The position numbers and the translations under genes are program-made. A DNA stretch of 64,000 nt from assembly GCF_036417845.1 (NCBI RefSeq), contig NC_089981.1, forward strand, positions 21,162,001-21,226,000, read 5' to 3'. The notes below the pieces were generated by a model, which searched no databases, was not told the origin of the DNA, and saw nothing but the letters and a program-made list of their open reading frames with translations. The stretch is from Apteryx mantelli. Taxonomy: Eukaryota; Chordata; Aves; Apterygiformes; Apterygidae. Each line of letters opens with the position of its first letter. Positions within the stretch are counted from its first letter, which is position 1. Of this stretch, positions 1 through 14,355 are shown one piece after another.

Positions 1-580
1 GCTTGCTCACTTATAATGGGAAACAGCTGTGGCAGGCATGTCCCAAACAAAGCTTTACACATTCCTGGTGGAACTGCCTCCTCACCGCCAAAACCCCCAG
101 ACTTTATATTTACTACAGAAAATTCAAAACACAACCACTTTTCCTCCTCCAGGCTGTAATTTCCTCCCTGACAGGCCTGTCAAATTTGAGATTTCACGTA
201 CTATTCTTATCTCAAGTCCCTGCTTCCCCCCTGCCCCACAGCTCAGCAAAGCTGACAGCCCTCCAGCACCATGAACATTGCTATAAGTAGCTTCTGTGGA
301 GCGCAGCAGCACATTCTTCCTCCGCTAAAAAACACCACAGAGAATGGTTTGAAGTAGAGATAGGAAAAAATCACTGCGATGAAACAAGAGTCTGTCTGAA
401 CAGTGCTAGAACTTTTTGCCAGGTGGAACCCTGTTTGAAACAGGAAGGCAGAGAACAGCTCTCCTCTCTCTGTTTTACTTTGCATCATATCTTCTGCTGG
501 TTTTGCCCAGAAACTATTATGGCAACATTCAGTGAGAAAGCCCGGGCTGACGATATTTCAGGTGCAATTCTGCAAACTCA

Positions 581-651
581 GGAAGATTCAGCCCATGATT
601 CAGTTTAGGTTTCAAGGGAAGATTCAGCCCATGATTCAGTTTAGGTTTCAA
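581..651. repeat. Perfect tandem duplication, 36-base period, 2 copies
   Basis: The 35 bases at 581-615 (starting GGAAGATTCAGCCCATGATT) recur exactly at 617-651, separated by a single G. No divergence between copies suggests a recent event. Confidence 0.95.
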
Positions 652-3600
652 CACAAAGGAAAGTGCTGGGTAACTACTGTGAGCAGAAGACCAGTGAACA
701 TTTTACCTCTTAGTCTGGCTGCAAAAGTCATGTCTTGAACTGGCCTGTGCTGGCACAAAAGCAATGAGAGTGATTTTTGTGGACTGTACTCTGAGAAGCC
801 CAGGGACAACATGCATTGATCTGAACATCTCTAAGAGCCCCAGAGAGTTGTCTTCTGTGGTCTGTGCTACACACAAGAGGAAAACAACCCATATGCAAGC
901 CATTGACATAGCCAGGACATGCAGAATGAGTTCAGGCATCAGCAATACATTTCAATGTGTCCTGTTGCGATGTGGTGACTTTCAGAGCTAATCAGGTCCG
1001 TCTGTCTGCCTTTCTGCTGCTCAATTCTCCTGCTATCACACAGCAAGCTTTGCTGCAAGAACAAGAGCAACCTGAGCTACCAACAGCCTGAATTAAGGAG
1101 AAGCAGTGGTCACCAGCCAGGGAAAAGCACTGGCACTGTAATTCTTTCCTGACCAAACTTCCAGTTGCCTGAGCCCCAGGCCAGCAATTTAAGTTATCAA
1201 AGTTTGTTCTAGCATTATATAAACAATTGAGGGAGAGTCTGAAAGCAAAGCCAAGCAAAGGAAGGCCAAAGAGCAGGCTCTTTTCCCATAAGACCTTTAC
1301 TGAGGACAGTACTGTTTGGATAGCCAGTACATATTAAGACTATCTCCAGGTACTAATTCCCGTAACACCAGAATTCTTGTGGCTTAGAAAAACAAGTCTT
1401 CTGTCAACCTGACAGCCAAAGAACAAGTTTCCCTGCGTTTTAACCCCTACCTGGCTCTCCTGCTCAGCCCAGCAGTATTGCCACATGGACAACACGCTAT
1501 ATCAAGCACCTTGCCAAAGTAGATGGGTGCACAAGTGGAAATACATGCCTCCAGGATTTCTCTTGCTCCATACAGGAGAGTTGATATAAAATTGAGCTGC
1601 CATGTGCATCTAACCTGCAAACCTGGGAAGGCTGTGAAGGGCTAACATTTCTTCCTCTTACCTTAAAAACCATTACTCTCATGCAAACCTCAGTTTTCAC
1701 AAGGAAATGCTATTTCTACTGTCACCTTTGTAGGCAAAGGTCATTCGAGCACAGAAACAAGTGGCTTAGAGGTACAGGGCTCACTACTACATGACTATAC
1801 TAGCTTGGAAGAGCGCAAGGATCCCCTGTCTTCTCAAGTCTGCTCCCAAAATGGCTTCAATATCTTAGATCAAAGGAGAAGAATACCCTATCACTAAACT
1901 CCTTCTCAGAGGTTTCAGCTAACCCCTTTTCCTCCTTAAGAACGCATTGTCTCGGTCACTCCACCTTTCCTTTCCAACTATATCGTAAGGACAGCTGAAC
2001 TAGGTCGGACTAAAGGTTCACACAGCCTCCTTCTTCCTGCAAACAGAAGCCGATAGGGAATTCTGTGGTTTGCAGTGGTTAACTGAGAAAGCACATGACA
2101 CAGATTGGGTATGGAGCAATCCTGCCCCTGCTGCACCCTCCCTGTGCCTGACCATGAGTGAGTCACTCGCATATCCCAGAAAGGTTGTTCTCATGGGTTC
2201 CCAGAGTACCTAGACAGCAAAACCCAGTTCTCACGGGACTCACTAGAGCACCTGCAGCTGCATTTTGCGCATGGAAGCTGATCCAAACACCGTCCGCAAG
2301 CATCTCAAAGTTCGCCTCCCACCGGGCTTCTCTGCCTCTTTGCTGCAGAGAGTTGGTGTTTCTGTTAGCAGAAGTTGCCAGGAGGGATGGTTTGGGAATA
2401 CTTCCTCCCACTCGCCCTCTCCACAGAGTTTCACAAATTAGCATCAAGACCCGATACTTGCACTCTTCTCATAGAAGGGGGAGTAAAAATACATATAAAT
2501 TTTTTAGTACCGCAGCACTTGGAGCCAGTTCATTTCCTACCTAGCAGGAATTTACCAGGAAGATGGGATCAAGGGAGCCCATTCCGCGTTGGCAGGGAGA
2601 TGCTGTCTCCTGCTCAGCTGAGTTAGAGCTAGAGCATTTGCTGTGGCCACAAGCAAACTGCCTACTCCAGTGCCTCTGAGCCACCAGGTGGGTGGCCTTA
2701 GAGAACGACTGAGTCAGACCTAGTTTCTGGTCACCAGTTGGCAATTGAAGCCAATCCCAGTAAAATCTACATAGGATATAGTGGTCAACATTTTGGCCTA
2801 TTATTTCCTGTATTACACACAACTCTATTACCCTTTAATATAGAGGTAGGGCCACTATATGGTTTTTACATCCCCCTGCTCACATCATCTCCAGCACCCA
2901 GCTGTGCACTCTGGAAGATTCCTGGTAACTTCCCTGAGGTCAGATATGTGGAATAAACAGCAAGAGGCAGAGGAGCAAAACCTTTTCACACTATTTATAG
3001 AGCTGTCATTATAAAAATGTTTTTTTGTTTTTCTTTTTAAACTGAGCCAGACCCATGAAGTTACTGAAACAGAATGAGGGACTGTAAATCACTCCGGATG
3101 AAGAAGTAGTACAGTAACCCCCTCCGGTAACGTAACTGAGGTGAAAGAAATGACCAGTGAGCAAGCCTGCATAAGAACGATGTGAATACACGGAGGTTAG
3201 CAAGTGCAGGTGCAGCCGTATTCCCTAGCCCTCCTGAGTTCCCGGCTTCAGGCATGGGACTACCCACAGTCAGGAAGGCAAATCCTTTCTCCAATTACAT
3301 GCTGTCCCTCCCTGGAGGCAATTACTTCAGCAGCTGAAATGGCTGTGGTTAATTTGTGCAGGAAACTGCTGCATCTCACCTCCTATTTCAGTAGGAGATT
3401 TGTGGGGTTGAAGAATGCAGGAGCAGCCGCTGCCACTGTATTTTGGGAGAAAAAGCACACAGGAGGAAAGAAGTTTTGGAATGGGTCAAGGAGTAGTCAA
3501 AATTTCCATAAATGACAATGGTTTGGTCACTCCAAACTGTAATCATAGCAGACCTCCTGATTTTTTTATTACCCTCATAAATTACACAGTGAACTACCTC

Positions 3601-3884
3601 TTTCCTAAAGCCTTGTAAAATCCCATAAAATATATTTACCATACCCTTCCAACCACAGTCTACAAAGTAGGGCTTATCCTGCACAGTGGTTACCACTTCA
3701 GTCCTCCGGAGCAGCTCGCAATGATTAAACTGCAGGTCACTTCAGTCCCACTAAAAAGTTTTTGAAACTGATGTATTAAATGCATTTCAGTGCAGCAGTG
3801 GGATGAAGGCCACACTTGCAAATAAGGATGAAGGATAAAACACATGAAAGGAATAAGAAAGCACCACCATTCCTGGAAAGGAAA

Positions 3885-3895
3885 GGGGGGGGGGG
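3885..3895. repeat. G11 homopolymer
   Basis: Eleven consecutive G's inside a purine-rich stretch (AAAGG..GGGAGGG). Prone to sequencing length error. Confidence 0.9.
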
Positions 3896-6800
3896 AGGGC
3901 TGTTTTATTTCTCTGAACAACACCTATGCCGCTTTGTTCAGCTGCAAGGTCTCGCTTCTGGAAGTGCCAAAGGTTATTTAGTCACAATCAATGCCATTAA
4001 GTCAGGCCACAGTAGGAAGAAAGGTGAAAGACCACAAGAACCTGTGTTGTAGACAGTTTGTAGCTCTAATTCCACCTTACTGGTTTACAACTTTATGTGA
4101 TGTGTATAGGCACACGAAATACCTGCATCATCAACCTGGCACCTTCTGTTCAGCTGCAGCCATCCCTGGGGCAGAACACAGGGACTGTCCTCCATGTGCA
4201 GCAGCGCTCTGGAAAAGTTGCAGAAAAGTTGAAGAAAAAAAAATCAAAACAAGGTCTGCTAATAAATTTACCCTCCATCTCCCTCTGGTGGCTCAGTGCA
4301 GCAGGATGCTACAGAGCCTGAAGGTGGTACCAGAAGGCAAGAGGTTACCAGACCATCCAGATCTCACAGGCAACCACTGGAAACCAAGCAGCTCAGTCTC
4401 CTAGGTGGCAGACTCCATGCGAGTGCATCCCAAGAAGGGATTTCAGCAATCTGAATGCAATTTACTCAAATCAAATTTCAGCATTACCTCCTCAAGTTTT
4501 CAAGAAATCAAATTTTTAATGAAAATGAGAGGCTTTTTTATTTGCCTTTAGGAGCCACATCTCCCAGCACTTCTACTCAGGCCTAGCCTTTTTAAGCTGA
4601 AAGCTTTGATTCTTAAGTGATCACTCTATTTGTGCAGCTGGCTGGAACTGTTAAAGGTGAAATACCAAATATGATGCAAGTATGGCAGACTAATTTGGCC
4701 AGCATTTAATCATTGCTTTCTCTTGCGAAAACAGTAACCAAAGTGGACAAAAGAAGTTCTTAACATCTAGTGTGGTAGAACCAATAATCCTGAATTCTCC
4801 AAGTTCAGGCACAAAATCAAATCACCGTGTCAGCTAAACTGCAGTAACTGTCCAGGTGCATGCTCTTATTCCTTGGCACAGATGAAGTGATTCAGTTTAG
4901 GTTGCTTCTTCATGGAGAAAGACTTCTCCTTCTGTTCCATCAAACACAGACAGTTTAAGAAGAGAGAACTCCAAAGCAAAATGTTGGTTAAACATAACTT
5001 GTAAGACAGAGAGTTTGGGTCCTGGGACATGGGGTTGTGCCCTCCAGGAAGACACACAGTGCTGCTTCCTGAGGGTCTCCACCTGCAGGATAACTCTGAA
5101 TCCTGAAAGATGTAATTCGGGGAAGAAGAGCGTGAAGGGCTACACCAAGGGGAAAAACAAATGCACCGAGACAGAAAGGGGGCTGACTGACCAAGCAAGG
5201 CACTGCAGAAAAGGGTCAGGACAGACTAAATGACGAACCAAACAAGAGACAAGACTGCAGATCAGTTGCCACAATTTGGCCAGGAAAGGTAAGTCTCACT
5301 GTAGGACTACAGGGGTGGTATACGTATGGTACTGGAAAAGAAACATGCCACAGCTCTAGCAAACACTTGCTATTTCTCACAATACAAGAGCTAATGGGGG
5401 ATAAGAAGGGAGAGCGCAGCGGTTAAATTGCCAGGCAAACACATCTGAGACAAGCTGTAGGAAATGTGGTTTTTGCATGGATAGCACATAAATTGAGGAA
5501 CTCTGTGTCACCAGATGCTTTGAAGATTAACCATATAAATTTGTTCAACCTCTTTTTCAACCAACTAAATTAGTCCATCAGGGCTATTAAACATAACGAT
5601 ACAGATGCAACTTCCAGTACAGGGTGTTTTAAAACTGCTGATTGCTGGAAGAGTGTTACAGAGTAACACAGATTCTTTTATTTTCAGTATTGGTAATCCA
5701 ATTCTTTTATTTTCCCCAATCATTACTGGTCATTGTGAGACATCTGATACTGGCCTAAACTGTTTTGTCTGACTCAGTACGAAAGTGCCTTTCTGCAATT
5801 ATGGAGCTCTACCTTAGCAAAATTTTAACCTTTTCCCAGTCTCTCGCTTACCCAAAATATGAATAAGTTAAAAGAAAAGGAATAATATTGATAGTTTAGA
5901 AAGTATGACCAGCAAGAAAGTTAGGAAAAACACACTTCTTCTGCCTCACACAGGAAAGACTGAAGAATATGAGAAAACACTTCAAATATGTAACATTTAT
6001 AAATTAAAGAACAATGTTCAAGCTGCTCTCCATCTGGAGGGGAACAAAATATAATAGGCTAAATTTATAATAAGCAGGATTTCAGTTAATCAGTATAATA
6101 AACCTTCATAGCTATGAAGTTAGTTACAGATTACAGTAGTAATAGCAGAATAGAAATAGATTGTAGATTCTTCTTCAGGTAGGACCTTCAGGAACAGATT
6201 TAGACAAATCTTTGTCAGGATGGTCTATGGGATGATCTACGTACGCTTGATACTACCTCTGCACAAAGGAAAGCACTGCATGATTTTATCTTTTTTTTTC
6301 CAGCCTGCATGGCTAGCAAGCTCATGGATTCAAGATGCCAATGACAAAATTAGTGAGGGCCAAAGAATGCAAAGCACAGAAGTGTCAATAAACAAGGGGA
6401 GTCAGAATTGCTCCCAGAAGACAGTAAATTTGACCAAGTCGGTATTTCTAAAACCTTGTAAGAATATTAAAAACAACGGTTATAAACCATTCTAGAAGAA
6501 GCCAGTAGCAAAAGGGGAAGGAAAGTTGCAGTTTAAGCTAACAAGCTGTTCTGTGAAAAGCAGAACAGATGCAGCTTTCTTTCCAGGGATCTGCATCCTA
6601 TGTTCACTGTAAGACCTCCACAGTAAACAACCCTGCAGCTCCCCTGTTTCATGCCCACCAGGCAAGAAATAATGCCTTGCTGTTAAGCGTAGGCTGATCG
6701 GCTGCCTAGCACATGTGCTAGCTGGTCAGCTCACGTCCTGCTCATTGGCAAACCTGCTGCTGGGACGCCACCACGACCGAGTTCTGCTGGTCTCTTCCCC

Positions 6801-7099
6801 AGTTAGGGCACTAATCTGTGTTCTTCTCTTCTGCCTATCCAGTGGTTTCATTAGATTTGTATGGACTTTGCCACCATCGAGATGTCAAGCCTTCTCCCTA
6901 ATTTTCTCCCTCATTGCTGACAAACAGAAAAAAAAACAATTTGAGTAGTGACCGGTCTACCTACTGGTTTCTGCTGGCCACGTCTTTCCTTTAGCCTGTC
7001 AAATGGAAGATTAGGGGATGACTTGACAGCAGTCTACATGCAGCTACATCTCATAATAGAGGGCCTTCATCACTGATGAAGGTACAATAAAATCAAGTA

Positions 7100-7335
7100 G
7101 CCACATGCTGAAATCCAGACTAGCGAGGAGGTATGCGTTTTTAACTAGGGGATTTATTAACTTTGCAGCTTAGCAAAAGAAGTGGTAGATTCTCCTCTGC
7201 TGGCAATTCTTGAATCAAGGCTGGACAACTTTCTAGAAGGCAGGCTCTAATTTATAGATGTACTCACACAGGCTTGTGTTACACAGGAGACCAGATGAGA
7301 CAGATGCAGCAATCCCTTCTGGCCTCATCATTCCA
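7100..7335 (+). mobile_element. Old CR1-type LINE 3' fragment
   Basis: The stretch resembles the 3' part of old amniote CR1: GTGGTAGATTCTCC, then GGCAATTCTTGAATCAAGG, CTGGACAACTTTCTAGAAGG, GTGTTACACAGGAGACCAGA and CCCTTCTGGCCTCA. It is diverged and 5'-truncated. Confidence 0.65.
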
Positions 7336-10300
7336 GTCAACGAGGAACACCGCGCTCATCTCAGCTCTTCTCAGGGCTCTTCCTTCCCCAGCCCCTTGTG
7401 CTTCCCGTTCCTGGCTATGCTTCTGCCTAACTGGGAAAGGCAAACTCCCCGCAGCAGGGCCCCTCTTCCTCGCAGAGTCATCCCGTTACATATGTGACCA
7501 TATTAATGATGGACACTATCAAAAAAAGCAGTGTGAAGCTGTTCCATCTGAGGACATTTTAGGTCATTTCACCCTTATTCTCACTTGGAATCCTTCTCCT
7601 TTCAAGACTATGCCAGATTCACCCAGGTATGCGCCCCATCCTCCAACAGCCTCCAGTTCTCCGGTGTCAGGAACGGCTTTTTTCTCCCGGCACAGGTTTT
7701 TTCCCCACATTGGCAACTGTGATGCTTCTAGCTAACAATCTACTAGCTATAATTAAACAGCAAGTGCTGCCTCAGTAATCAGTTGCTACGATCTGTTTTA
7801 GTAAAATGATGAAAACATCCCACAGTTAGAGATTTAATAGACTCAGATGTGCAAAGACCACAAGCTACAGGACAACGGATGAAATTATGGAGCATTTTTC
7901 AGTGGATGCAATAGCATAACTGAGTTAAGTTTCAGGGTTTGATCCAAAGTGCAGAGCACTGAATTCAGTCTAAATTACTTTCAGCATCACTGGAGCGGAC
8001 CAATAGCGTCCACTACCTTGGGGCATTAACACCCCTACTAAAACGAGTGCTTGGCACTGTCTGAACAGCGACAGCCCCTCGATAGTGGGCACGATGGGCA
8101 AAGAACAGCAGGAGAAGAGACAAGGATGCTTTCAGCTTGCTCAGGGGAACACACTGAGCAGGCCAGGCCTAGAAACCTTGTCAAATCCCCCGGTCTCTGC
8201 CAACTTTGTCTGCTGCACTTGAGACCACGCTCCACATCGATACCTTCCCACTCAAAAAGGAAGGTCTCAGAAGTTACCAACAGGCTCTTTGGACAATAAC
8301 ACTCTGCCCTCTTACAATGAACAACAGACAGCTTTAGTCACCAGCAGCTGCAAACACAGCACCTCTCACCCCTGCTGTGCTTACTTAAAAAATTGTATCC
8401 TCCTGTCCCTTAGAGCACACACGCTCACGGAGCGCGGGAAGGATGTGGTTCACCAAGAGTCATTTTCCAAATTCATCCCAATTGCTCAATTAATTATCCT
8501 TTAGCTTCAACATGAGGAACCAGTTTCTACCTTCTGCAGCTGGCCTAATTTTAGTAATGCATCAGTTTTCTCTGCATTGTTATCCCTTCCTCAGTGTTAG
8601 TCCTGCCCACACAACAAATCTGGCATTGATCTCTTGTGGCAGACAAATATTTTGGCTTAGTCTATGAGAGAGGCAAGAGGAGGGGGTAGAAGAAGGATTC
8701 TTAATAGTCAGACTGAGCATCTCTGTAAATCAGAAGAAGTTGTGTGGAGAAAACAAGCAGGAGAAAGAGAGAAAGCAAAAAAATGTACTATTTGCATGTA
8801 AAAGTGAGCCTATACTTGTGAACCTACAGCTGCATAGCTGACCAGCAACTTCTGCCAGCACAGATTCAGATTAATAAGTTTATGTCCGTGTGAAGGGAGG
8901 CTTCAGTTTTGGCTAGTGTTCACGCCACGGCAGAGACGACTCTGCCTCCTACCGGAGGCTCTCCCTTCTCACCAAGCTATGGACCTAGATCAATATGGGA
9001 GACAAGACTGACAGAGTATTTTGTGGCCACTACCAGGTCTTCAGAATGATTTCTGCCTCTGAACAGCCATAGGTGAAGAGACTGATCCCATTTGAGATCC
9101 CACCTCTGTGTTAACTGCTTTGCTGCGTGACTGAAATAAAAATAGGCATTGGGGGTACCAATGTGACGCTGACACGCTACATTTAAGAAAGCACTGCTCT
9201 GAACACCAGTCACATCCCACCCCAGGTCTCTGTTGAGACCACCTGGGCAGGGAAAGGTAAGACAAAGTAGCAAGACCAGCCCCCTTGAACTGCATGCTCT
9301 ACAATGCTGAAGGGCAAAAGATCCTGAAAATCATAAAACTAGCTGGAAACATGGCCTAAAGCCCTATGTTTCTGAGCTTCAGCCTGCTTTAGGCAAGCTC
9401 TTCCATGCCGCCAGCCCTCTTCAGGGAGCTCCATGCTGGAGTTTAAGAGTCCTGGAGCACCCTGAGCCAAGTGCCATCTCTAAAACGCAGCCTGCAAGTA
9501 CAAGGTTTTTGGAAGCAAGGCGACTCTCAAAATTTGGCAAGACGAAGAAAGCCTGAAACTTGATAACAGCAATTTATTGGATTCAGGAGAGCAAGGAGCA
9601 GACTTGGCTCTGGCTGAAAATATCATTAATCCTATAGGTCCTGTCATAGGTCACGGAACCTGAAATGGCAGAATCAGGGGCGAAACCAGAGGCACTAGGC
9701 AAGGCTGAAGGGACGAAAGAAGAACAGAGACCATCCAGAAACCATTTATCACTGGGTACATAATGTGCCTGTCGCATTTACCCTCGAGCTAGGATTTTGA
9801 TCTGCGTTAGCCCAGGATGTGATTTGCCAGCCACAGAAAGGAAAATAACCCTCGTTTGGTCTGGAAGCCTTACACTCCTATTTCCAAATGCTCCTCTGGG
9901 ACTGCCGAAAGAAACAATTCCTCCCAGCGAGGCCAGGTATTTAAACAGCCTGGACGGGAATCCACTGCCCTGGGCCGCTCAGTTCAGTGGCAGCTAAACC
10001 TGGACCTCAGCCAGCGCCCCAGACTATTAACCTTCCCAATAGCTCAATCAGCCTTTTTGTTGCCTTGACGGTGGCGCTCGCAGAACACACACTTCAGCAT
10101 GCCCTCGCCCTGCCGAAACGCGCTGGCTGCGATGAAAGGCGGGGGATAAAGAAACACGCACTCAGTCCAGGCAATGCCTTCCACAGCCTGCTGCCAAATC
10201 TCTGTTTCCAGCCAGCTATTTCACCAAGGGGGCGTGCAAAAAAAAAAAAGAAAGAGGTCATTAGTATGTGTGTGGGCACAGTGGAGACAGGGCTGGGATC

Positions 10301-13300
10301 TCCTTCTTCCAGGAAACAAAGGAGCTTGAACCAGACAAATAACAGAAAACAAATTCCAAGGTTGTCCATAATCAGCCCAAATATACAAGCTGTCTATAGC
10401 TGTGAATGTGTCCATCTCTCTTCCGAGAGATGGATATAAAGGAGGGAGGGAAGGGGACCCCTGCAGCAAAACACTTAATGATGGGCTCCAAAAGTGCTTT
10501 CAGGCAAGGAGCACAGGCTGGGAGACCGACGAGCAGCCAGGCGCAGTTTCCAGGACTGCTCTCAGGAGCTAAGAGGAACAGAAAGGGAAGGTTATAAGGC
10601 TCCACCTAGAAGTCTGCCCTAGAGCCTCAGGCCAAACACTGCGCTGCTGCGTGCCATCCACTCCCTTAGGTGCGGCCTTACCCGCCAGGATCGCCGCGCC
10701 CTCGTGAGAGGTTCTCCTGCACTGGTGGAGCCCTCTCCCGTCATCCTCCTCTCTACATAGTCAAAAGAAAACAAACAAAAAACAAAAAACCACACAACCC
10801 AAGATAATGCTGGCAGATTTGTCTTTTGGATTTCCAAGTTCCCAAGCCAGGAAATACCAATGCAGCAGCACACTTTTTTTTCTTCTTCATTTTAACCAGA
10901 GAAGAATGGACCTGTTTTTGGATTCCATGAAGAACAGCTGAAGTGAATGGGAAACAAGAGCAGAAAGCCGTTCTGAGGACACCACGGTGTCCCATACAGA
11001 TGACAAGCCAGTCTACATAGGAAGGAGGGAGGATACCTTGTCTAAAAGGGATTTTTCAGCTATGGTCTCCTAGGTCATCCTAGATATGCCATTAGTTCCT
11101 CCTAGGTTCTATTTTTCCTCTCCTCTGCACAGGGGTAGTAAAATATCTCATTTCTCCACTCCCCTTTTGTCCAGCTTTTACAGCCTGCAGTTCAACTCCG
11201 GTTCTGATCTTAGTGAAGACTTGAAGAAACTGCTAGAAGAGCAGCAAGGTTATGGGTTCACAGTGGAGCTGAGTTTAACTCAAGCTGCCTAAGAAACCAG
11301 GCAAAGCAACCAGAGAATAAGTGATCCCTTTTTATGTTAATATTTGCATTTCTCTTGCTCCCAAGGAACAGCACCTAGGCAGAGCTACTTCTGCAGTACC
11401 ACCTGCTCCCACTGTGCAATCACTCTCCAGGAGAAAGAGGGCAACTTTCTAGAAATGTCCCCCCAGTCATTAATCAGCACATCTCAGCTGGGCAGAGGAT
11501 CTATTCTTTGCTTTATCCACAAACACTGCACCTAAAATAAAAATTATATTTCAGAGGGTGAGGGATTGTTTTTGTTTTTTCCCCCCATTTTAACCTTTTG
11601 CAAGGGTGTGGAAAGCAAATAATCCTAACTGAGCATTCCTTACCTAGCAAACTTACAGTTGGCTTCTTAATTAGGAATTTAATAAATGTGACTTAATTAT
11701 CTCTTAGCAAGATTGCTTATTAACGCCCATGGCCATAGCCTTTTAGGGCTCTTGATCTTATCAGATCTCAAAAGCTAGTCTGAGTCAACACTTGAATAAA
11801 CAGCCGCCAAAAATATCTAGTGCTGCCAGAGGTGGCATTTGCATTTCAGTAGATGATTCCCTTTCCAGGTTGAACTCTGCCTCTTTGCACAAGGCCAAGC
11901 AAAGCTTTGCTGTAGGAGGTTCCACTCCTGCACCAGTTGCAAAGTGGAGACCTGTCTACTTTTGACACTTTTCACAGCAGGCGAAGTGTTAAAGGTCTAC
12001 TGGCCAGGCCATACTCCAGCTGGAGTAATTATAGTTCCCTCTACATACTTAAAGGGAACTTGAAATTTCGGCAGAAGCCAGTTTTCTCCACTTCTGAAGA
12101 GCTGTTGTGCAATACTGTCATATACTGTTAAGACCTGTCTACACAACAAGAGTTTAGGCATCTCCTTAGGTACCTGGAGGGCCAATAAAACACTCCTTGG
12201 CCACCCTGAGCCCTCATTACTATTAATGTTTATAACAGGAGAAGTATGTATGGACAGCTCTCATTAAGGCTACCTAATCATTTCTGTTCTCAAATGGCCT
12301 TCTTCAGTTGTAAGCAACTTTGTTAGACTAACCTTTTCAGCTGGAATTTTGCCATTCTGGCTTCTGCCTAATACTTTTGGAAAGTTTGGTTCAGCTGTTT
12401 TTCAGTTTTAAGGCAGTGAGTAGGCGGGGAAAAATACAACTGTTGCCATTATTTAAAAGTTAAAAAACAAACAAAAAAAATCTGTCATCTTGTCTTGAGC
12501 AATCCAGCACTCCACCAAGAAGGGGAGAGAACATTTAACATTGGCTCAGACATGCACGTGCTAGTTTTCCATGGAAACACATCTCGTTAGCAGAATCACG
12601 TCAATGCCTACCGAGCTGAACTACCCCGAATCCATTACTTAGTATCCAGGAGCAAATCCAGAGACAAGTTTTTGAAACAATAATCACTCAATAGCAGCAA
12701 TGGTGATGAAGGTTGTGGTCCTTGAATGCTGGAAAAGACAGTTTGCAGAGCCTGTTCCTCAAGACACAGGAAGGCAGTTGAGAGGAAAGGTTGCATCCAT
12801 CAGGGATGACGCTGGAGAACAGCCTGCTCCTGGGATAAGGAAGTACAGCACACCCAAGGCTTTGCAGAGCCAACAAGGCATTCCTCTCTAGTCCACCCCA
12901 GAGAGATACCTGTCTGCAGTGGATGGGTTTCACCCGATGATGGGGTGACTCTGGTAGGGAAGAGCGAGTTATTGCAAACACTTGTAGGGAAACTATCAAG
13001 GTGGCTGTTGAATCATCTCAAACCAGGAACAGGCAATAATAGACTACAGCAATATTTTGCTTTCAACCCAGAGAGCTCATAGTGCCAGAGAACCTCTGAG
13101 AGATGAAGTCCAACATGAAAGAGAAAACTGGCAGAAGAAGGAAAAGCCAAATGTCTCCTGTTATATCTTTGGAGCTTGCTACCACTGGTGCGTGATTCGG
13201 TGTGAGAGGTTACTCCAAGCTATCCAAGCTGCTGACTACCACTCCCTGATTCCTCCTCTGCCATGCCCCTCTCCCAGAGCTAACAGCTCCACTCAGGCCA

Positions 13301-14234
13301 GTTCGGCTGTAACACACGCTGGTGAAATGAGCCAATTCCAGTTTATTTTAAAGCTTCTCCCCCCCCAAAAGCAAAAAGCAAGCAACGCCCTCTCACCCCC
13401 AAGAAGGCACACTGTTAATTCAGCGGAGAGCCCAGCAGCAGAAACCACTGAAGCAGCACAACAGGAGTCGCAGTAACCCCTGAGGAACGAGCGTCTGGGG
13501 AAGCAACACCTCAAACTGGATCTACAGCTGACAGAACAGCAGCACGAAATCACAGGTTGAACCCAAGACATTTATCATCCAGCTATCAGAAGGAGAGGAG
13601 ATAGAAGATCCCATCCCCTGTCCTGGCTCCCCACATCCCAGACAAGATTAGAAACAGATTTTGATGAAAATCTCTCTGTTCAGGGACTTTGTAGTCAGCA
13701 GACCATCCAGGGACTGTCCTTTTAAGGCTTGCTGAGCCTTGGTACCACATTCCCTCTCTCCTGTGGTTCATCAAAATGCCCAGTGCTGCTTGCATGCAAA
13801 ACAACTGCAGCCCTGTATAAGTTTTCTGCTGGCCCACCACAAAATGAAGGCGTGTTTCCTGGCAGCCAGTTTGTTGCTCTTCCAAACCACTCCAAGCGCT
13901 CTGTTCGGTGTTACAGCCAACGCAGCCTGCTGCGGAGCAGCACACTGAGGAAATGTCCTGGGACAGTTTTATTTGGAGCTGACACCTCATGGAAAGCTTC
14001 AGAGAAGAACTAAACCTGCCTCTAGAGCATGAGAGCTTCTGTTTTCTCCCCCCTCACCACTGATCTTTCTGCTTGTGTAAAGACAACAGAAGCCATATAG
14101 TCCGGGGGAAGAAAAAGCAGTAATCTGGAAACCAGAGGCCCATCCACTTCTTTTGACTTCACCACTGTTCTCCTCTACCTCTACGTTTGTTGCTGCTTCT
14201 CTCTCACTTCACTTTTCTTTCTACCCTAAATCTG

Positions 14235-14355
14235 TCTAGTCCATAGAGGTTACAAACTCTTCAAGCCAGGGACACCCTCTCATTGTATATCTTTTTCTGG
14301 CCTGATGGAATGGGAAGCATGGCTAAAATATTTTTTTAAGATATCAATAAAGAAC
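14235..14355 (+). repeat. L2/MIR-type 3' tail fossil
   Basis: TTACAAACTCTTCAAGCCAG, then GGGACACCCTCTCATTGTAT and a terminal ATCAATAAAG resemble the conserved 3' tail of L2/MIR-type elements (GTAAGCTC..GGGCAGGGAC..CAATAAA). Confidence 0.45.
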
